DNA of 64,000 nucleotides from Dryomyza anilis (Eukaryota > Arthropoda > Insecta > Diptera > Dryomyzidae). A model generated the notes under the pieces. The model was not told the DNA's origin. It searched no databases and saw nothing but the letters and a program-made list of their open reading frames with translations. Below, piece after piece: positions 10,884 to 22,686 of this stretch (position 1 is the first letter of the stretch; each line of letters opens with the position of its first letter). The DNA lies in NCBI GenBank assembly GCA_951804985.1, contig OX638135.1, positions 41,788,471-41,852,470 on the forward strand. Direction: 5' to 3'. The position numbers were made by a program, and so were the translations under genes.

Positions 10884-11059
10884 AATCTGTAAAAAGAGAG
10901 GTGAGAAATGCTAAACCAAAACCACATACGCGTCAAAATACATGGCAACCAAATGACTCTCAGAGAAAGAAAAATATTAAATGTTACAATTGTGGCCTGC
11001 GTGGGCATGTCAGATCTCAGTGCAGAAACAATCAAAGCAATGAATCTGCTGTCGTTTAA
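10883..11059 (+). pseudogene. copia gag, nucleocapsid zinc knuckle
   Basis: A third frame contains a basic stretch (VKREVRNAKPKP) and one perfect CCHC knuckle, CYNCGLRGHVRSQC (10982-11023), typical of copia Gag RNA binding. It ends at a TAA (11057-11059). The capsid frame and protease frame both differ from it, so two indels flank the knuckle. Confidence 0.85.
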
Positions 11060-11880
11060 GTGCTCATGAAGATTTAATTAGTACTAACAACAATCAATGG
11101 ATTTTGGATAGCGGAGCATCTTCTCACATGTGTCGAGACCAAAACCTGATTTCGTCAATTGAGAATCATATTAAAAAAGTTTTGCTTGCTTCTGGCGAGA
11201 GTGTATCAGCACAGGGCATAGGTAATGTAATATTAAAATCAGACTATACTGACATTACTTTATGTGACGTATTATATGTGCCGGAGCTAAATTCTAATTT
11301 TTTATCAGTTAGTAAAATTATTAGTAATGGAAACTCCGTAAATTTCTCAAAAAATAAAGCTTTTGTGAATACTAATCACAAACAAAAAATTTTTGTTGCT
11401 GATATGACATCTGGTATATTTTCCACCGTCTTAACTAAGAAAAATGAATATGCAATGCTAAGTTCCGAAAAATTTGATTGTCAACTATGGCATAAACGCT
11501 ATGGTCACCTTAATGTACGTGATTTGTTTAATTTGTCATGTAAAGATATGGTTCGAGGTATAAAAGTCGACTTACCAAAAGAATTTTCATATGTCACCTG
11601 TGCTATGTGTAAAATGTGTTCTAAGCCGTTTAATTGTTTTCCAAATATTCGTAGTTCGCAACTTCTACAGATAATCCACACTGATATATGTGGACCTATG
11701 CGTGTTGCATCAGCGAGCGGATCCGTCTATTTTATTACCTTTATAGATGATTACTCCAGATATGCCACCACATATTTTCTGAGGCATTTGAAGTATTCAA
11801 AAACTTCGTGGATAAAGCCGAAAAGCAAACTGGTTGCAAGATTAAGTGCATGCGAAGTGATAATGGGCGTGAGTATATAA
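11060..11880 (+). pseudogene. copia pol: protease, GAG-pre-integrase and start of integrase
   Basis: The frame begins around SAHEDLISTNNNQ. The aspartic protease motif WILDSGASSHMC is at 11098-11133. The zinc-binding pre-integrase domain follows: H-x-H in LWHKRYGHLNVRDL and CxxC in CAMCKMCSKPF. The integrase core starts with its first catalytic Asp in IHTDICGPM and continues through FITFIDDYSRYATTYF. A frameshift near 11800 moves the rest of integrase to the next frame, so this frame ends in an unrelated tail (KPKSKLVARLSAC) at 11880. No separate start is implied, since copia makes one polyprotein. Confidence 0.9.
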
Positions 11881-12440
11881 ATCAAAATTTTAAAAATTAC
11901 TTTAAATCAAATGGTATAGTTCACCAAACCACCGTAAGTTATACTCCCCAACAGAACGGCATAGCCGAGAGCGCTAATAGAACATTGGTAGAAATGTCAC
12001 GCTGTATGCTAACAGAATCAAAGTTACCACAAAGCTTGTGGACTGAAGCGATAAATACTGCAACGTATTTGCGAAATCGATCGCCGACGAAAATTATAAA
12101 TGGAGCAACACCGTACGAGATTTGGTTTTCAAGAAAGCCTGCGGTTTCTCATCTAAAAATTTTTGGTTGCGACGTTGTTGCATTGGACAAGCGACCAGGC
12201 AGGTCTAAGTTTCAACCAAAAGGTGACAAATTGACTTTTGTTGGTTATTCCGATCAATCAAAAGTATACCGTTTGTACAACAGACAACATAGATCCATTG
12301 TTATTTCACGTGATGTCATATTTTTTGAAAATTCATTCTCAGGTGAATATAAATCTACGGATACGTCTAATTTGCTACGAGACAAATATAATCAGCAGAT
12401 TATGGTGAATATTAATCCATGTAATGTAGTCGAACAATGA
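11808..12440 (+). pseudogene. copia pol: integrase core, C-terminal part
   Basis: Continues integrase after the frameshift. The second catalytic Asp is in MRSDNGREYIN and the third-position Glu region in TPQQNGIAESANRT. YEIWFSRKPAVSHLKIFGC and FVGYSDQSKVYRLYN follow, both typical of copia integrase C-terminal and GKGK-like regions. A TGA (12438-12440) interrupts the same frame, which then continues directly into the acidic linker. Confidence 0.9.
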
Positions 12441-12989
12441 GCTGTTGAAGATGTGGTTGCTACCGAAGATGCTGTTAAAGAGGTTGTTGCTGTCGATGAT
12501 GCTGTTGCTGACGAAAATTTGATTGCTGACGAAAATCTTATTGCTGACGAAAATCTTATTGATGACGAAAATTTGTTTGCTGGTGAACATCTAGTTGCTG
12601 ACCGCGGTGTTGATGTTGCAGTAGCTGAGTCTATCGAACATGTAGATGATTCTGATGATGATAATGACATTATTAATGAATGCGGAAAAAGAAAAAGAGG
12701 CCGTCCAAAAATATTAAGAACTGGAAATCCCGGAAGACCACGAAAATTGTTCGTTGTTGAATCATCAGCAGAAGTTTTAAATGAGCTTAAAGTTTTGAAT
12801 TGTGATCCAATGTCGGTGAAAGAAGCTTTCGAATCTGAAAATGCGAAGAAGTGGAAGACAGCTATGAATGCAGAATACAACGTGCTGATGCGAAGCCATA
12901 CGTGGAACTTGGTTGATAAGCCAATTGATAAAAATATTATTGGTTCAAGTGGGTTTTCACCACAAAACGAAGAGCTGAAGGTACTGTAG
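12441..12989 (+). pseudogene. copia pol: acidic repeat linker with AT-hook-like motifs, RT N-terminus
   Basis: In the same frame as integrase. It starts with Ala/Val/Glu/Asp-rich sequence containing an 18-bp tandem repeat encoding (I)ADENLI three to four times (about 12510-12570), followed by VDDSDDDND. It then has GKRKRGRPKI and GNPGRPRKL, two AT-hook-like GRP cores, and enters the RT connection domain (KEAFESENAKKWKTAMNAEY, then NTWNLVDKP-like sequence). A frameshift in GSS(G)F near 12955 ends this frame at 12989. The large antisense ORF at 12392-12997 is a shadow of the repeat region. Confidence 0.85.
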
Positions 12990-13700
12990 AGAAGCACAAA
13001 GCCCGCTTAGTTGCACAAGGTTGTTCTCAGAAATATAATGTGGATTATTCTGAAACGTACGCTCCTGTGGTGAGACATTCGACAATTCGTATGATATTAT
13101 CAATTGCTGTTCAAAATAAATCATATTGGTAAATCATATTGATATTGTTTCTGCATAACTAAATGGGAATTTAGAACAAGAAGTATTTAGAGACAACCCG
13201 AAATGTATGTAGATAAAAAGCATCCGGATAAAGTATGCAAGCTGATTAAATCGTTATATGGACTAAAACAAGCCGTTCGCGACTGGAATCGAAAAATTAA
13301 CAACATATTGTCAGAAATGGGTTTTCAGCGATGTATGACAGATAGTTGCGTATATATAAAGAGACACCAAAATGATATCAATATAATTGCATTGTACGTT
13401 GACGATATGATACTCGCATGTTCTCTTAAGATGACGATGGATCAAATAATTCAAAATTTATGCAAACACGTAGAAGCAGTTGACCGAGGACCAATTACTT
13501 ATTATTTAGGCATGGAAATAGATAGAAGCGGATTACATATTTCCATACACCAACACAGATACACCGAAGAAGTTTTGAAACAGTGGAACATGATGGAATG
13601 CAAACCTAGTAATACGCCTTTTGTAAACGGAGCAGTACTAGAGAGATGTGCAGATGAGCGTTGCAGTGACTTTGATTCTAAAAATTACCAGTCTATATAG
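12950..13700 (+). pseudogene. copia pol: reverse transcriptase
   Basis: After a frameshift the frame KWVFTTKRRAEGTVEKHKA then RLVAQGCSQKYNVDYSETYA is readable to a TAA near 13131. The motif-A region DIVSA is followed by a stop where copia RT normally has an aromatic residue. From about 13200 the frame is open again with SLYGLKQAVRDWN, the catalytic YVDDM (about 13395-13409) and YYLGMEID. It ends at 13700 after NYQSI. Sequence that should link this to RNase H (the TRPDI region) is missing, indicating an internal deletion of roughly 100 bp. Confidence 0.9.
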
Positions 13701-13715
13701 CTCATACATACGCAC

Positions 13716-14282
13716 CCACATAAGGAACACTTTACCGCTGCGAAGCACATATTGCGATATTTAAAAAATACACCGAAAAGTACAATAACATACCATTTTA
13801 ATAATAATATAGTTTGTTACACAGATGCAGATTGGGGCGCCGACGCGATTGATAGACGTTCGTTCAGCGGTTATGTTATTTTTTTTGGAGGTGGAGCAGT
13901 AGCTTGGGAATCCAAAAAACAAAGTGCTGTATCGCTAAGCTCGATGGAAACGGAATACGTGGCCATGTGTCAAGGCACTAAGGAAATAACATTCATAAGA
14001 AGTTTATTTCGATAAATGGGTTTTATGAAGTACATTCACGATCCAACCGTAATTTGCTGTGATAATCAAGGTGCACAATTTCTTGTTAAAAATCCAACAG
14101 TTCATAAAAGAAGTAAACATATAGATATTAAATATCATTACATTAGAGACAAACATAATGATAATGAAATATGTATTAAATATGTACCAACCACTGAAAA
14201 TATAGCTGATTTATTTACCAAATGTTTAACTAAAGAAAAGCATAGAAAATGTTATGAAATGTTAAATATTAAATTTATATAA
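13716..14282 (+). pseudogene. copia pol: RNase H
   Basis: Starts with HPHKEHFTAAKHILRYLK immediately after the deletion point. The RNase H domain follows: YTDADWGADAIDRRSFSGY (first Asp), LSSMETEYVAM (Glu), then a single in-frame TAA (14013-14015), then CDNQGAQFLVKNP (Asp) and KHIDIKYHYIRDK, with the usual C-terminal YVPTTENIADLFTKCL. It ends at 14282, about 50 bp before the 3' LTR. Confidence 0.9.
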
Positions 14283-14322
14283 TTATTTTTGTTTTAAATT
14301 TGCATAACAATGCATTTAATTT

Positions 14323-14333
14323 GAGGTGGAGTT
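14323..14333 (+). promoter_or_regulatory. copia polypurine tract
   Basis: GAGGTGGAGTT directly precedes the 3' LTR, the position of the plus-strand primer. The same sequence is at 24020-24030. Confidence 0.7.
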
Positions 14334-14536
14334 TGTAAGAAATAGTTCATTGACCCTGTATTCATTCATAACACACAACTCAAATGCAGTATTTCACTAT
14401 TTACTCTTTGCACATTCTATACATTAATACAGTATACTATTGTTTCAATTTACATTTATAATACACTTCACTTGATTAAAGGCATTTAAAGAGTACGTAC
14501 GTCGTTTCATTTATTCTCGCTACAACTTTTCTGACA
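14334..14536 (+). repeat. copia copy 1, 3' LTR
   Basis: 203 bp, TGTAAGAAATAGTTC...TTTTCTGACA, followed by the GTAAT duplication (14537-14541). It differs from the 5' LTR at eight sites. Confidence 0.95.
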
Positions 14537-14743
14537 GTAATAAGTTCAAAAATGTATCCCTATAAAATCTAATGTCTCAATGCTAATTAAAAAAGAAAAT
14601 TATATATTATATGTACTTTTGTAAATATTCCCATTCACAAAAATGCTCGGTCCGAAAAATTTACGTAAATTTAATTTTATTGCAAATGGAGTATAAGTAC
14701 CAGGTCAAGCGATTGAATTTGACTAATAATAAAAAAGTTTAAA
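14537..14743 (+). repeat. Module F continuation after copia 1
   Basis: F resumes after the target duplication. Relative to the unoccupied unit at 4817-5045 it has an extra TTTGTAAATATTCCCATTCAC-like segment and lacks about 54 bp around CTTCATTTAAATTTACG. It matches the third unit at 24234-24441 much better. Confidence 0.8.
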
Positions 14744-15018
14744 GGAGTTTTTGCATCAAATTATCTACCTTTAAATCAAATAAAAAATCCAGCATTTTAG
14801 TTGTGAATATGGATTCATCATTTAAACCAGGATCACATTGGATTGTAATATATTTTCCTTGAAATGGACTGGCTAAATATTTCTGTTCAGCAGGGAGTCC
14901 ATATTAAGCCATTTGTAAGTTTTATTCAAACAAATGCATCCATATTTATTAAAAGCCATTTCAGATTATTAAGTGAAATTCTAATGTTCATTGTGGTGTT
15001 TCTTGCTGAATTTTTTTT
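14744..15018 (+). pseudogene. Adenain/ULP-like cysteine protease relic, unit 2
   Basis: Copy of 5046-5320 with the same frameshift and stops, SHW and CGVSC boxes included. It shares a few substitutions with the third unit in its first part (for example GATTCATCA for GATTCTTCA), as expected for the hybrid unit. Confidence 0.6.
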
Positions 15019-15881
15019 AATTATTTTGATATATATAATTTATATAGTAATGATATTTTATCTGTGCGTTATTTTAACAGTATTTTTAACTTTTCTGGAT
15101 AACTAAAACAATTTGAAAAAATAAAATAAAAAAAATATGAAATAAAAAATATTTTTTAATATAAAACGTTTTAAATGTGAACTTTAAGGATCCAATAGCG
15201 CCTACGTTTCATTTAAAATTATAATTTAAATTCACCTTAAAAACGATTTATATTAAAAAATAAAATTTGTACCGAACAGACAGACAAGAAAGCAACCTAA
15301 TAAATACGTTTTAAAATTGATCTTTTTTTATCACTTTCTCAATCTTTAAAACTTATATTATGTTGTTTAAAAAAAATATATCCCAATGGAGCCTTATGGC
15401 TCCATTAAACCTAATTAAATGACCACGACTTTGTGGAATAAAAATATACTACAATATCCATTATAGTAAAATTCACCTTGAATGCCAATGTGCCAACAAA
15501 TTTATCCACCAAAAAAATATATGTCTAATAATGACATTCATTCATATAGCCATGTTTTAAATTACAATCTTCGTTCCTCAACAAAGTATCAAATTGAACC
15601 CTTTGTTCCTCAACTCTCTTCATGATAATGCAAAATAAACCATTTTAATTGCTTCTATAACATATGACAACAACAAAAAGTAATACGTACATATATGTAC
15701 GTTTATAAATATTCCTATTAAAAATGCTTACTCCGAAATAAGTAAATTTGCAACAATATATGTTGCAAATTTACTTTTTACGGTTGCATGCCTTCATAAC
15801 ATACATATAATATTTATGCATGTATCAACATTAACAACACATGTTAAAATGTCATCCCAATGGTTCCATGCCATTATAGTG
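15019..15881 (+). other. AT-rich spacer of the compound repeat (unit 2)
   Basis: Copy of 5321-6183, including the AATGGAGCC hairpin. A short conversion-like change near 15735 (AGTAAATTTGCAACAATATA) makes a small inverted repeat with the TTGCAAATTTACTTTTT just downstream. No gene. Confidence 0.6.
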
Positions 15882-17080
15882 TATATGCCATTCCACACCA
15901 AACCGACCAGCGGTTGGAACTCACCTTCTTCGATTTCAATGAAATTGGGCAATTGATAAAGGGTATCGAGATATGCATTGATCTATTTTTCTTTATTTTT
16001 TCGACCTCTACTTCCAGAGATACAGTGCTTCAAATTTACATAAAATCGGCCAAAAATCACTTTTGTATGGTTGTTCATATTCAAATATCTCTTAAAGTAG
16101 CAATACTAGAAACTTCGTTGATGTCTCGTTTTAAAGGTAATAGAATAGGCTTTTAGAAAAATTAAGTTGTATTCTAAAGTTGTAAATTCTAAACTTTAAC
16201 ATGTGGCCCGTGGTCATTATCCTTGCACTTAAAAATGTATGTCTTTAAAAAGGACCCTTTTTAAAATTCTGAAAAAAAATCGTGTAATTTGGTTGATTTA
16301 ATATAAATGTTCATGCCAAAATTCATGATAGTATTCTGATACTTTTTTTTTTAATTAATTTTCTAAATGTTTACAATTTTTTTTATTGAAAAAAAATATA
16401 TATGTTTTTCAAAAGTAAAAATTTGCAATAATTTTGTAACTCTGTATTTGTAACTCTGATTTCGAAAATGGCGTTAGTTTCATCAAACTGTCCCTAGTTT
16501 TTGAGATATATACCACTTTTTGAAAAATGTAAAAACTATATCCCAAAATCAATATCTCTAAAACTAGAGTCAATATGATAAAACTGACACCATTTTAGTG
16601 TTCAAAGTTAGAACTACATTCAAGAATTATTGTAACTTTTACTGTCAAATTTTTTTTTTTTTTTTCAATACAAAAAATAAATAAAAATTTAGAAAAATAT
16701 TTTTTAAAATATGATGCAATCAAAATATCATCTTTAAATTTGGCATGAACATTTGTATTAAATCAACCAAAATATGTGATTTTTTTCAGAATTTTAAAAA
16801 GGGTCCTTTTTAAGGACATCAATTTTGAAGTGCTAGGATAATGACGACGGGCCACATGTTCAAGTTTAGAAGTTCCAACTTAATTTTTCGAAAAGCCTGT
16901 TCTATTAGCTTAAAAACGAGCCATTAACGGAGTTTCTAGCAGTTATAATTTAAGAGATTTTGAAATGCATATCTCAATAAGCTTTATCAGCTTCCCAAAT
17001 TTCATTGAAATCAAAAAGGTAAAATCACAAAATTTACTTTTTTTGGTCGATTTGGTGTGGAATGGCCCATATAGTATACT
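15882..17080. mobile_element. Long foldback element, copy 2
   Basis: Near-identical duplicate of 6184-7382, carried along in the 9.7-kb duplication. It did not arise by separate insertion. Confidence 0.8.
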
Positions 17081-17082
17081 TA

Positions 17083-17602
17083 TAATACACCTGAAATTAA
17101 AATAACTACTCTGTTAAAAAATGATCCATATTGAAAACAATAACAACACCTCTGTTAAAAATTATCCGAACTGAAATACACTAACAACTATTCTGTTAAT
17201 AAATGATCCCTATTGAAAACAATAACATCTCTGTTAAAAAATGATCCCTATGACACCTTATGGCTCCATGGAGTCCATTGATCCAGAACCGGCGCAAACG
17301 TACTATTGTCCCATGTTAAAAAATACTCCCTATGAAAACAATTAGTACGCTTTTGATAACATATGATCCACCCATGTTAAAAAATACTCCGTATGAAAAT
17401 AATTATAACGCTTTTATAAAATATGATCCACACATCTTAAAAAATACACATCCTATGAAAACAATTAGAACGCTTTTGATAAAATATGATCCCAACTGAA
17501 ATACACTAACAACACCTCTGTTAAAAAATTATCCCTATTGAAATACACTAACAACACCTCTGTTAAAAAATGATCCTCATGGCGCCTTGTGGCTCCATGA
17601 AG
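17083..17602 (+). repeat. Irregular ~40-bp minisatellite (unit 2)
   Basis: Duplicate of 7385-7905, same unit order and variants. Confidence 0.75.
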
Positions 17603-17626
17603 CCCCTTTGAGCCAGAACCGGCGCA

Positions 17627-17845
17627 AACATACTACTTAAATCTATAATACGTAGGGCAAACAGAAATTTAGGTTTCGTACTTTTGATGGGTTGAATAGC
17701 AAGCACATTGCGTAGTTGTGGTTGTAGTAATACGATTCCTATATCTGATGATCTCGATGTTGATTTCGTAAATCAGAGCTTTTAAGACTGCCAGTCATCT
17801 GGCAATTCAAATACTTATTCTTCAGTGTTTGATGATGATTACATT
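17627..17845 (+). pseudogene. LINE reverse-transcriptase region fragment (unit 2)
   Basis: Duplicate of 7930-8148, ending at the same GATTACATT junction with module E. Confidence 0.6.
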
Positions 17846-19029
17846 TCAGGATTTATTTTCAGGATTTTTTTCCAAAAATATTTATATATGTTTCTATGCA
17901 AACATACTACTTTTTGTAGTGAAACAACTGATATGTTTCACTGGAAACATATTTATATTCAGGTCGTTCAAAATCATGTTTTAATTTGAACATATTTATG
18001 TTTCGGTTCAAATATTTATTTTATTTGGAAGTAGTAACGATTATGTTTCCATTAGAACATACTCCATTTCTAATGGAAACATAATGAATGCACAATTGCA
18101 CCAGCAGACGCTAAACCAGACGATCCAGGCTCGCTTTATATTTGGTACAGTTACAGTTGGTCTCAGTACAGCACATAGCGTAGGCAAGTAATTCACGGAG
18201 GCTTTTGTAAAAAAAACATGCCAAATTCTGTTTGAAAATCGAAACACTGATTTTTATTTGTGTTTTTTTTCACATTAGTTTCAGGAATTATATACTGCAC
18301 TATATTATACGCTGTTACTATTAGTACTTTTTATAACACAATTTATATATTTACTTAATTTACAAAATACAAAATTATTACCGACGCGAACACGTTTTCT
18401 AAACGAACAACAAAAGACACGTACGCAGAAAACGACGATCAACGAGTGTCAACTGTTGTTTTCAACCATCAGTATGTTTAATATGACCCTATACATACTT
18501 CAAACGACGACAAAAGAGACGTAGGTAGAAAATTCTGCTCAAAGAGTGCCAAATTCGTATACAAGAAGAACTTTGCAAGAATACATTTATTTAAACCCTA
18601 TTTCTTTTTTGTTTGTATTTAAACATCAATATGTTCAAACGATGGCAAAAGATGGCGTAGGTAAAAAATGCTGCACAACGTTGCCAACTTCGTCAGTCGA
18701 TAAATTATCGAATTAAGACGAGCGTGGCGAACATACATTGTATTTAGATTTGATTAGCATTTTCTGTGTTTCGAAACATAGTTTTAACCAAGTAAATTGC
18801 CAAGAAACAGTTTATTCAAATGCAATTAAAATTTTATGTTGGTATTGTAACATATTTATGGTAAATTTGACAGATTATTCTGGACAATATAATAATGTTT
18901 ACACGTGAACAAAAATAAATTCAATTTCGATTATAGTTTAATTACACTTCATTCCTAATACATGTATGTTAATTTCGTATTACTTTTTAATTACATTCAA
19001 TCATATTCAAACAAATCTTTTCTATCCGT
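17846..19029 (+). repeat. Module E (unit 2)
   Basis: Duplicate of 8149-9332 including the palindrome-rich head. Confidence 0.75.
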
Positions 19030-19688
19030 GTATAGAAAGAACAAAATATATCATGTTTATTTGGTATATGGTTTATGGTTTATTTAATTCTGCAGATCAA
19101 ATATTATTTTCTTTATGAGAAAAATCCAATATATTAATATTATGATTTTTCATGATGGTTGTAGTATGATGGTTCAATAATTGTTGAAATAGTTTCTATT
19201 TTGCCAAATAAATGTCATTAATTTAAGTTTGCAATTTTTATAACATATGAAAAAAATCGAAGTATTGACTTATTTTATAACTTAATTTGTATGCAATTAA
19301 ATCACTATATATGAAAGCGCAATGTGTTCATAACAACATTATTCTCACATCGCAACATGTCACATCAAACAATAAAAATAAATATATTGCAATTACTTAA
19401 ATAATTTCAATTAATATAAGTTCCATAACATACATTTTCGATATTGAAGGTGTCATATTAAGACAATCAGAAGAAAATACAGAAAAAATAATAAACGATT
19501 TAGATTTAGAAACAGCAAGTTTTTTATTTATGATATCAAATATAAGTATAAGATAATTTTTAGAATTAGTCAAAAGATATACAAAATAAATATAAATTCT
19601 AGCAATCACGAATAGTATGGAAAATATATGTTTTAATTCCATGTATTTTTAAAATGCTTAATATTTATACTATTTTGTATATAGTAAT
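19030..19688 (+). repeat. Module F (unit 2), interrupted by copia
   Basis: Duplicate of 9333-9991. Ends with GTAAT (19684-19688). Only a few substitutions from copy 1 were noticed, for example ATTTAATTC for ATTAAATTC and AACATACAT for AATATACAT. Confidence 0.85.
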
Positions 19689-19891
19689 TGTAAGAAATAA
19701 TTCATTGACCCTGTATTCATTCATAACACACAACTCAAATGCAGTTATTCACTATTTACTCTTTGCACATTCTATATATTAATACAGTATACTATTGTTA
19801 CAATTTACATTTATAATACACTTCACTTGATTAAAGACATTTAAAGAGTACGTACGTCGTTTTATTTATTCTCGCTACAACTTTTCTAACA
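19689..19891 (+). repeat. copia copy 2, 5' LTR
   Basis: Identical by eye to the 5' LTR at 9992-10194 and different from its own 3' LTR at eight sites. Confidence 0.95.
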
Positions 19892-20014
19892 AAGGTTATG
19901 GGCCCAGATGCGCCTAAGTATTTAAAATTGTAGACGAGTTATTTTTGTTCGTAAAATTTTGAACGAGGTAGAAAAAAATTCAATTTATTTTTGAAAAATT
20001 CGTTGGTCGAAACA

Positions 20015-20756
20015 ATGTCTAATTCACTGTTGCAAGTCGATAAATTGAATGGACAAAATTATTGCAGTTGGTCTATTGGTGTGTGATCGAGTCAACATGT
20101 TCAGATACAGCAACTACAGATGAAAAAGCAGCTTGGAAAATATTTGATCAGAAAGCATTAGCTACAATTACATTAAGTGTTAAACCATCGGAATTGATAC
20201 ATATTAAAATGTGTACTACGGCAAAAGAAGCCTGGCTGAAGCTATATAAAATTTATCAAGCTAAAAATCCCGCACGGAAGGTAAACTTATTTAAGCAACT
20301 TGTTCGATTTAATTTTCAAATTAGTCAAAATTTCGGAAATCAAATTAATCATTTTTGCACCATTGCTGATAGTTTAAGAGAAATTGATATTTTGATTCCC
20401 GATGAACTTTTAAGCATATTGTTGCTGTGCAGTTTGCCCAGTGAAATGGAGAATTTTGCTGTTGCCATCGAAAGTCGCGACAAATTGCCACCGTTAGAAC
20501 AATTGAAGGTGAAAATTTTAGAAGAAGAGCAACGTCGTGGGGACAAAACCGAGTATGTGGAGAACATGTTTTCGCATTAAAATCTGTAAAAAGAGAGGTG
20601 AGAAATGCTAAACCAAAACCACATACGCGTCAAAATACATGGCAACCAAATGACTCTCAGAGAAAGAAAAATATTAAATGTTACAATTGTGGCCTGCGTG
20701 GGCATGTCAGATCTCAGTGCAGAAACAATCAAAGCAATGAATCTGCTGTCGTTTAA
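20015..20756 (+). pseudogene. copia copy 2 gag (capsid and zinc knuckle, broken)
   Basis: Capsid-like frame 20062-20580 and the CCHC knuckle near 20679-20720, with the same start codon problem, frameshifts and stops as copy 1. Confidence 0.85.
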
Positions 20757-22137
20757 GTGCTCATGAAGATTTAATTAGTACTAACAACAATCAATGGATT
20801 TTCGATAGCGGAGCATCTTCTCACATGTGTCGAGACCAAAACCTGATTTCGTCAATTGAGAATCATATTAAAAAAGTTTTGCTTGCTTCTGGCGAGAGTG
20901 TATCAGCACAGGGCATAGGTAATGTAATATTAAAATCAGACTATACTGACATTACTTTATGTGACGTATTATATGTGCCGGAGCTAAATTCTAATTTTTT
21001 ATCAGTTAGTAAAATTATTAGTAATGGAAACTCCGTAAATTTCTCAAAAAATAAAGCTTTTGTGAATACTAATCACAAACAAAAAATTTTTGTTGCTGAT
21101 ATGACATCTGGTATATTTTCCACCGTCTTAACTAAGAAAAATGAATATGCAATGCTAAGTTCCGAAAAATTTGATTGTCAACTATGGCATAAACGCTATG
21201 GTCACCTTAATGTACGTGATTTGTTTAATTTGTCATGTAAAGATATGGTTCGAGGTATAAAAGTCGACTTACCAAAAGAATTTTCATATGTCACCTGTGC
21301 TATGTGTAAAATGTGTTCTAAGCCGTTTAATTGTTTTCCAAATATTCGTAGTTCGCAACTTCTACAGATAATCCACACTGATATATGTGGACCTATGCGT
21401 GTTGCATCAGCGAGCGGATCCGTCTATTTTATTACCTTTATAGATGATTACTCCAGATATGCCACCACATATTTTCTGAGGCATTTGAAGTATTCAAAAA
21501 CTTCGTGGATAAAGCCGAAAAGCAAACTGGTTGCAAGATTAAGTGCATGCGAAGTGATAATGGGCGTGAGTATATAAATCAAAATTTTAAAAATTACTTT
21601 AAATCAAATGGTATAGTTCACCAAACCACCGTAAGTTATACTCCCCAACAGAACGGCATAGCCGAGAGCGCTAATAGAACATTGGTAGAAATGTCACGCT
21701 GTATGCTAACAGAATCAAAGTTACCACAAAGCTTGTGGACTGAAGCGATAAATACTGCAACGTATTTGTGAAATCGATCGCCGACGAAAATTATAAATGG
21801 AGCAACACCGTACGAGATTTGGTTTTCAAGAAAGCCTGCGGTTTCTCATCTAAAAATTTTTGGTTGCGACGTTGTTGCATTGGACAAGCGACCAGGCAGG
21901 TCTAAGTTTCAACCAAAAGGTGACAAATTGACTTTTGTTGGTTATTCCGATCAATCAAAAGTATACCGTTTGTACAACAGACAACATAGATCCATTGTTA
22001 TTTCACGTGATGTCATATTTTTTGAAAATTCATTCTCAGGTGAATATAAATCTACGGATACGTCTAATTTGCTACGAGACAAATATAATCAGCAGATTAT
22101 GGTGAATATTAATCCATGTAATGTAGTCGAACAATGA
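20757..22137 (+). pseudogene. copia copy 2 protease and integrase (broken)
   Basis: The protease DSGASSHMC motif is preceded by Phe where copy 1 has Leu. The pre-integrase and integrase motifs are as in copy 1, with the shared frameshift near 21500. A private lesion is present: the Arg codon CGA in TYLRNRS is TGA here (21769-21771), a CpG-type transition that truncates this frame. The frame then reads on to the shared TGA at 22135-22137. Confidence 0.88.
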
Positions 22138-22686
22138 GCTGTTGAAGATGTGGTTGCTACCGAAGATGCTGTTAAAGAGGTTGTTGCTGTCGATGATGCT
22201 GTTGCTGACGAAAATTTGATTGCTGACGAAAATCTTATTGCTGACGAAAATCTTATTGATGACGAAAATTTGTTTGCTGGTGAACATCTAGTTGCTGACC
22301 GCGGTGTTGATGTTGCAGTAGCTGAGTCTATCGAACATGTAGATGATTCTGATGATGATAATGACATTATTAATGAATGCGGAAAAAGAAAAAGAGGCCG
22401 TCCAAAAATATTAAGAACTGGAAATCCCGGAAGACCACGAAAATTGTTCGTTGTTGAATCATCAGCAGAAGTTTTAAATGAGCTTAAAGTTTTGAATTGT
22501 GATCCAATGTCGGTGAAAGAAGCTTTCGAATCTGAAAATGCGAAGAAGTGGAAGACAGCTATGAATGCAGAATACAACGTGCTGATGCGAAGCCATACGT
22601 GGAACTTGGTTGATAAGCCAATTGATAAAAATATTATTGGTTCAAGTGGGTTTTCACCACAAAACGAAGAGCTGAAGGTACTGTAG
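22138..22686 (+). pseudogene. copia copy 2 acidic/AT-hook-like linker
   Basis: Same ADENLI repeats, acidic block and GRP cores as 12441-12989, without copy-number change in the 18-bp repeat. Confidence 0.85.

Larger units (their letters stand above)
9992..14536 (+). mobile_element. Ty1/copia LTR retrotransposon, copy 1 (degenerate, full length)
   Basis: A 4545-bp element with TG...CA LTRs of 203 bp, flanked by GTAAT on both sides (9987-9991 and 14537-14541). The gene order gag, protease, integrase, reverse transcriptase, RNase H is that of the copia group (integrase before RT). The two LTRs differ at 8 of 203 positions (about 4%), so the insertion is not recent. Numerous frameshifts, stops and an internal deletion make it non-autonomous. 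Confidence 0.97.
5120..14817. repeat. 9.7-kb tandem duplication, copy A
   Basis: This segment is almost identical to copy B at a constant offset of 9697-9698 bp and includes a whole copia element. The left border is placed where the first unit becomes identical to the second (about 5120). To its left the units differ by indels of 20-55 bp. The breakpoint can be placed only within the roughly 100 bp identical in all three units. Confidence 0.8.

Noticed and set aside
10881..11110. Programmed frameshifting between copia gag and pol
   Set aside because: Frame changes on both sides of the zinc knuckle and many stops elsewhere fit random decay better; copia elements normally use a single frame with splicing.
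12392..12997. 201-codon antisense ORF (Ser/Thr-rich), also at 22089-22694
   Set aside because: Shadow of the acidic repeat linker of copia on the opposite strand.
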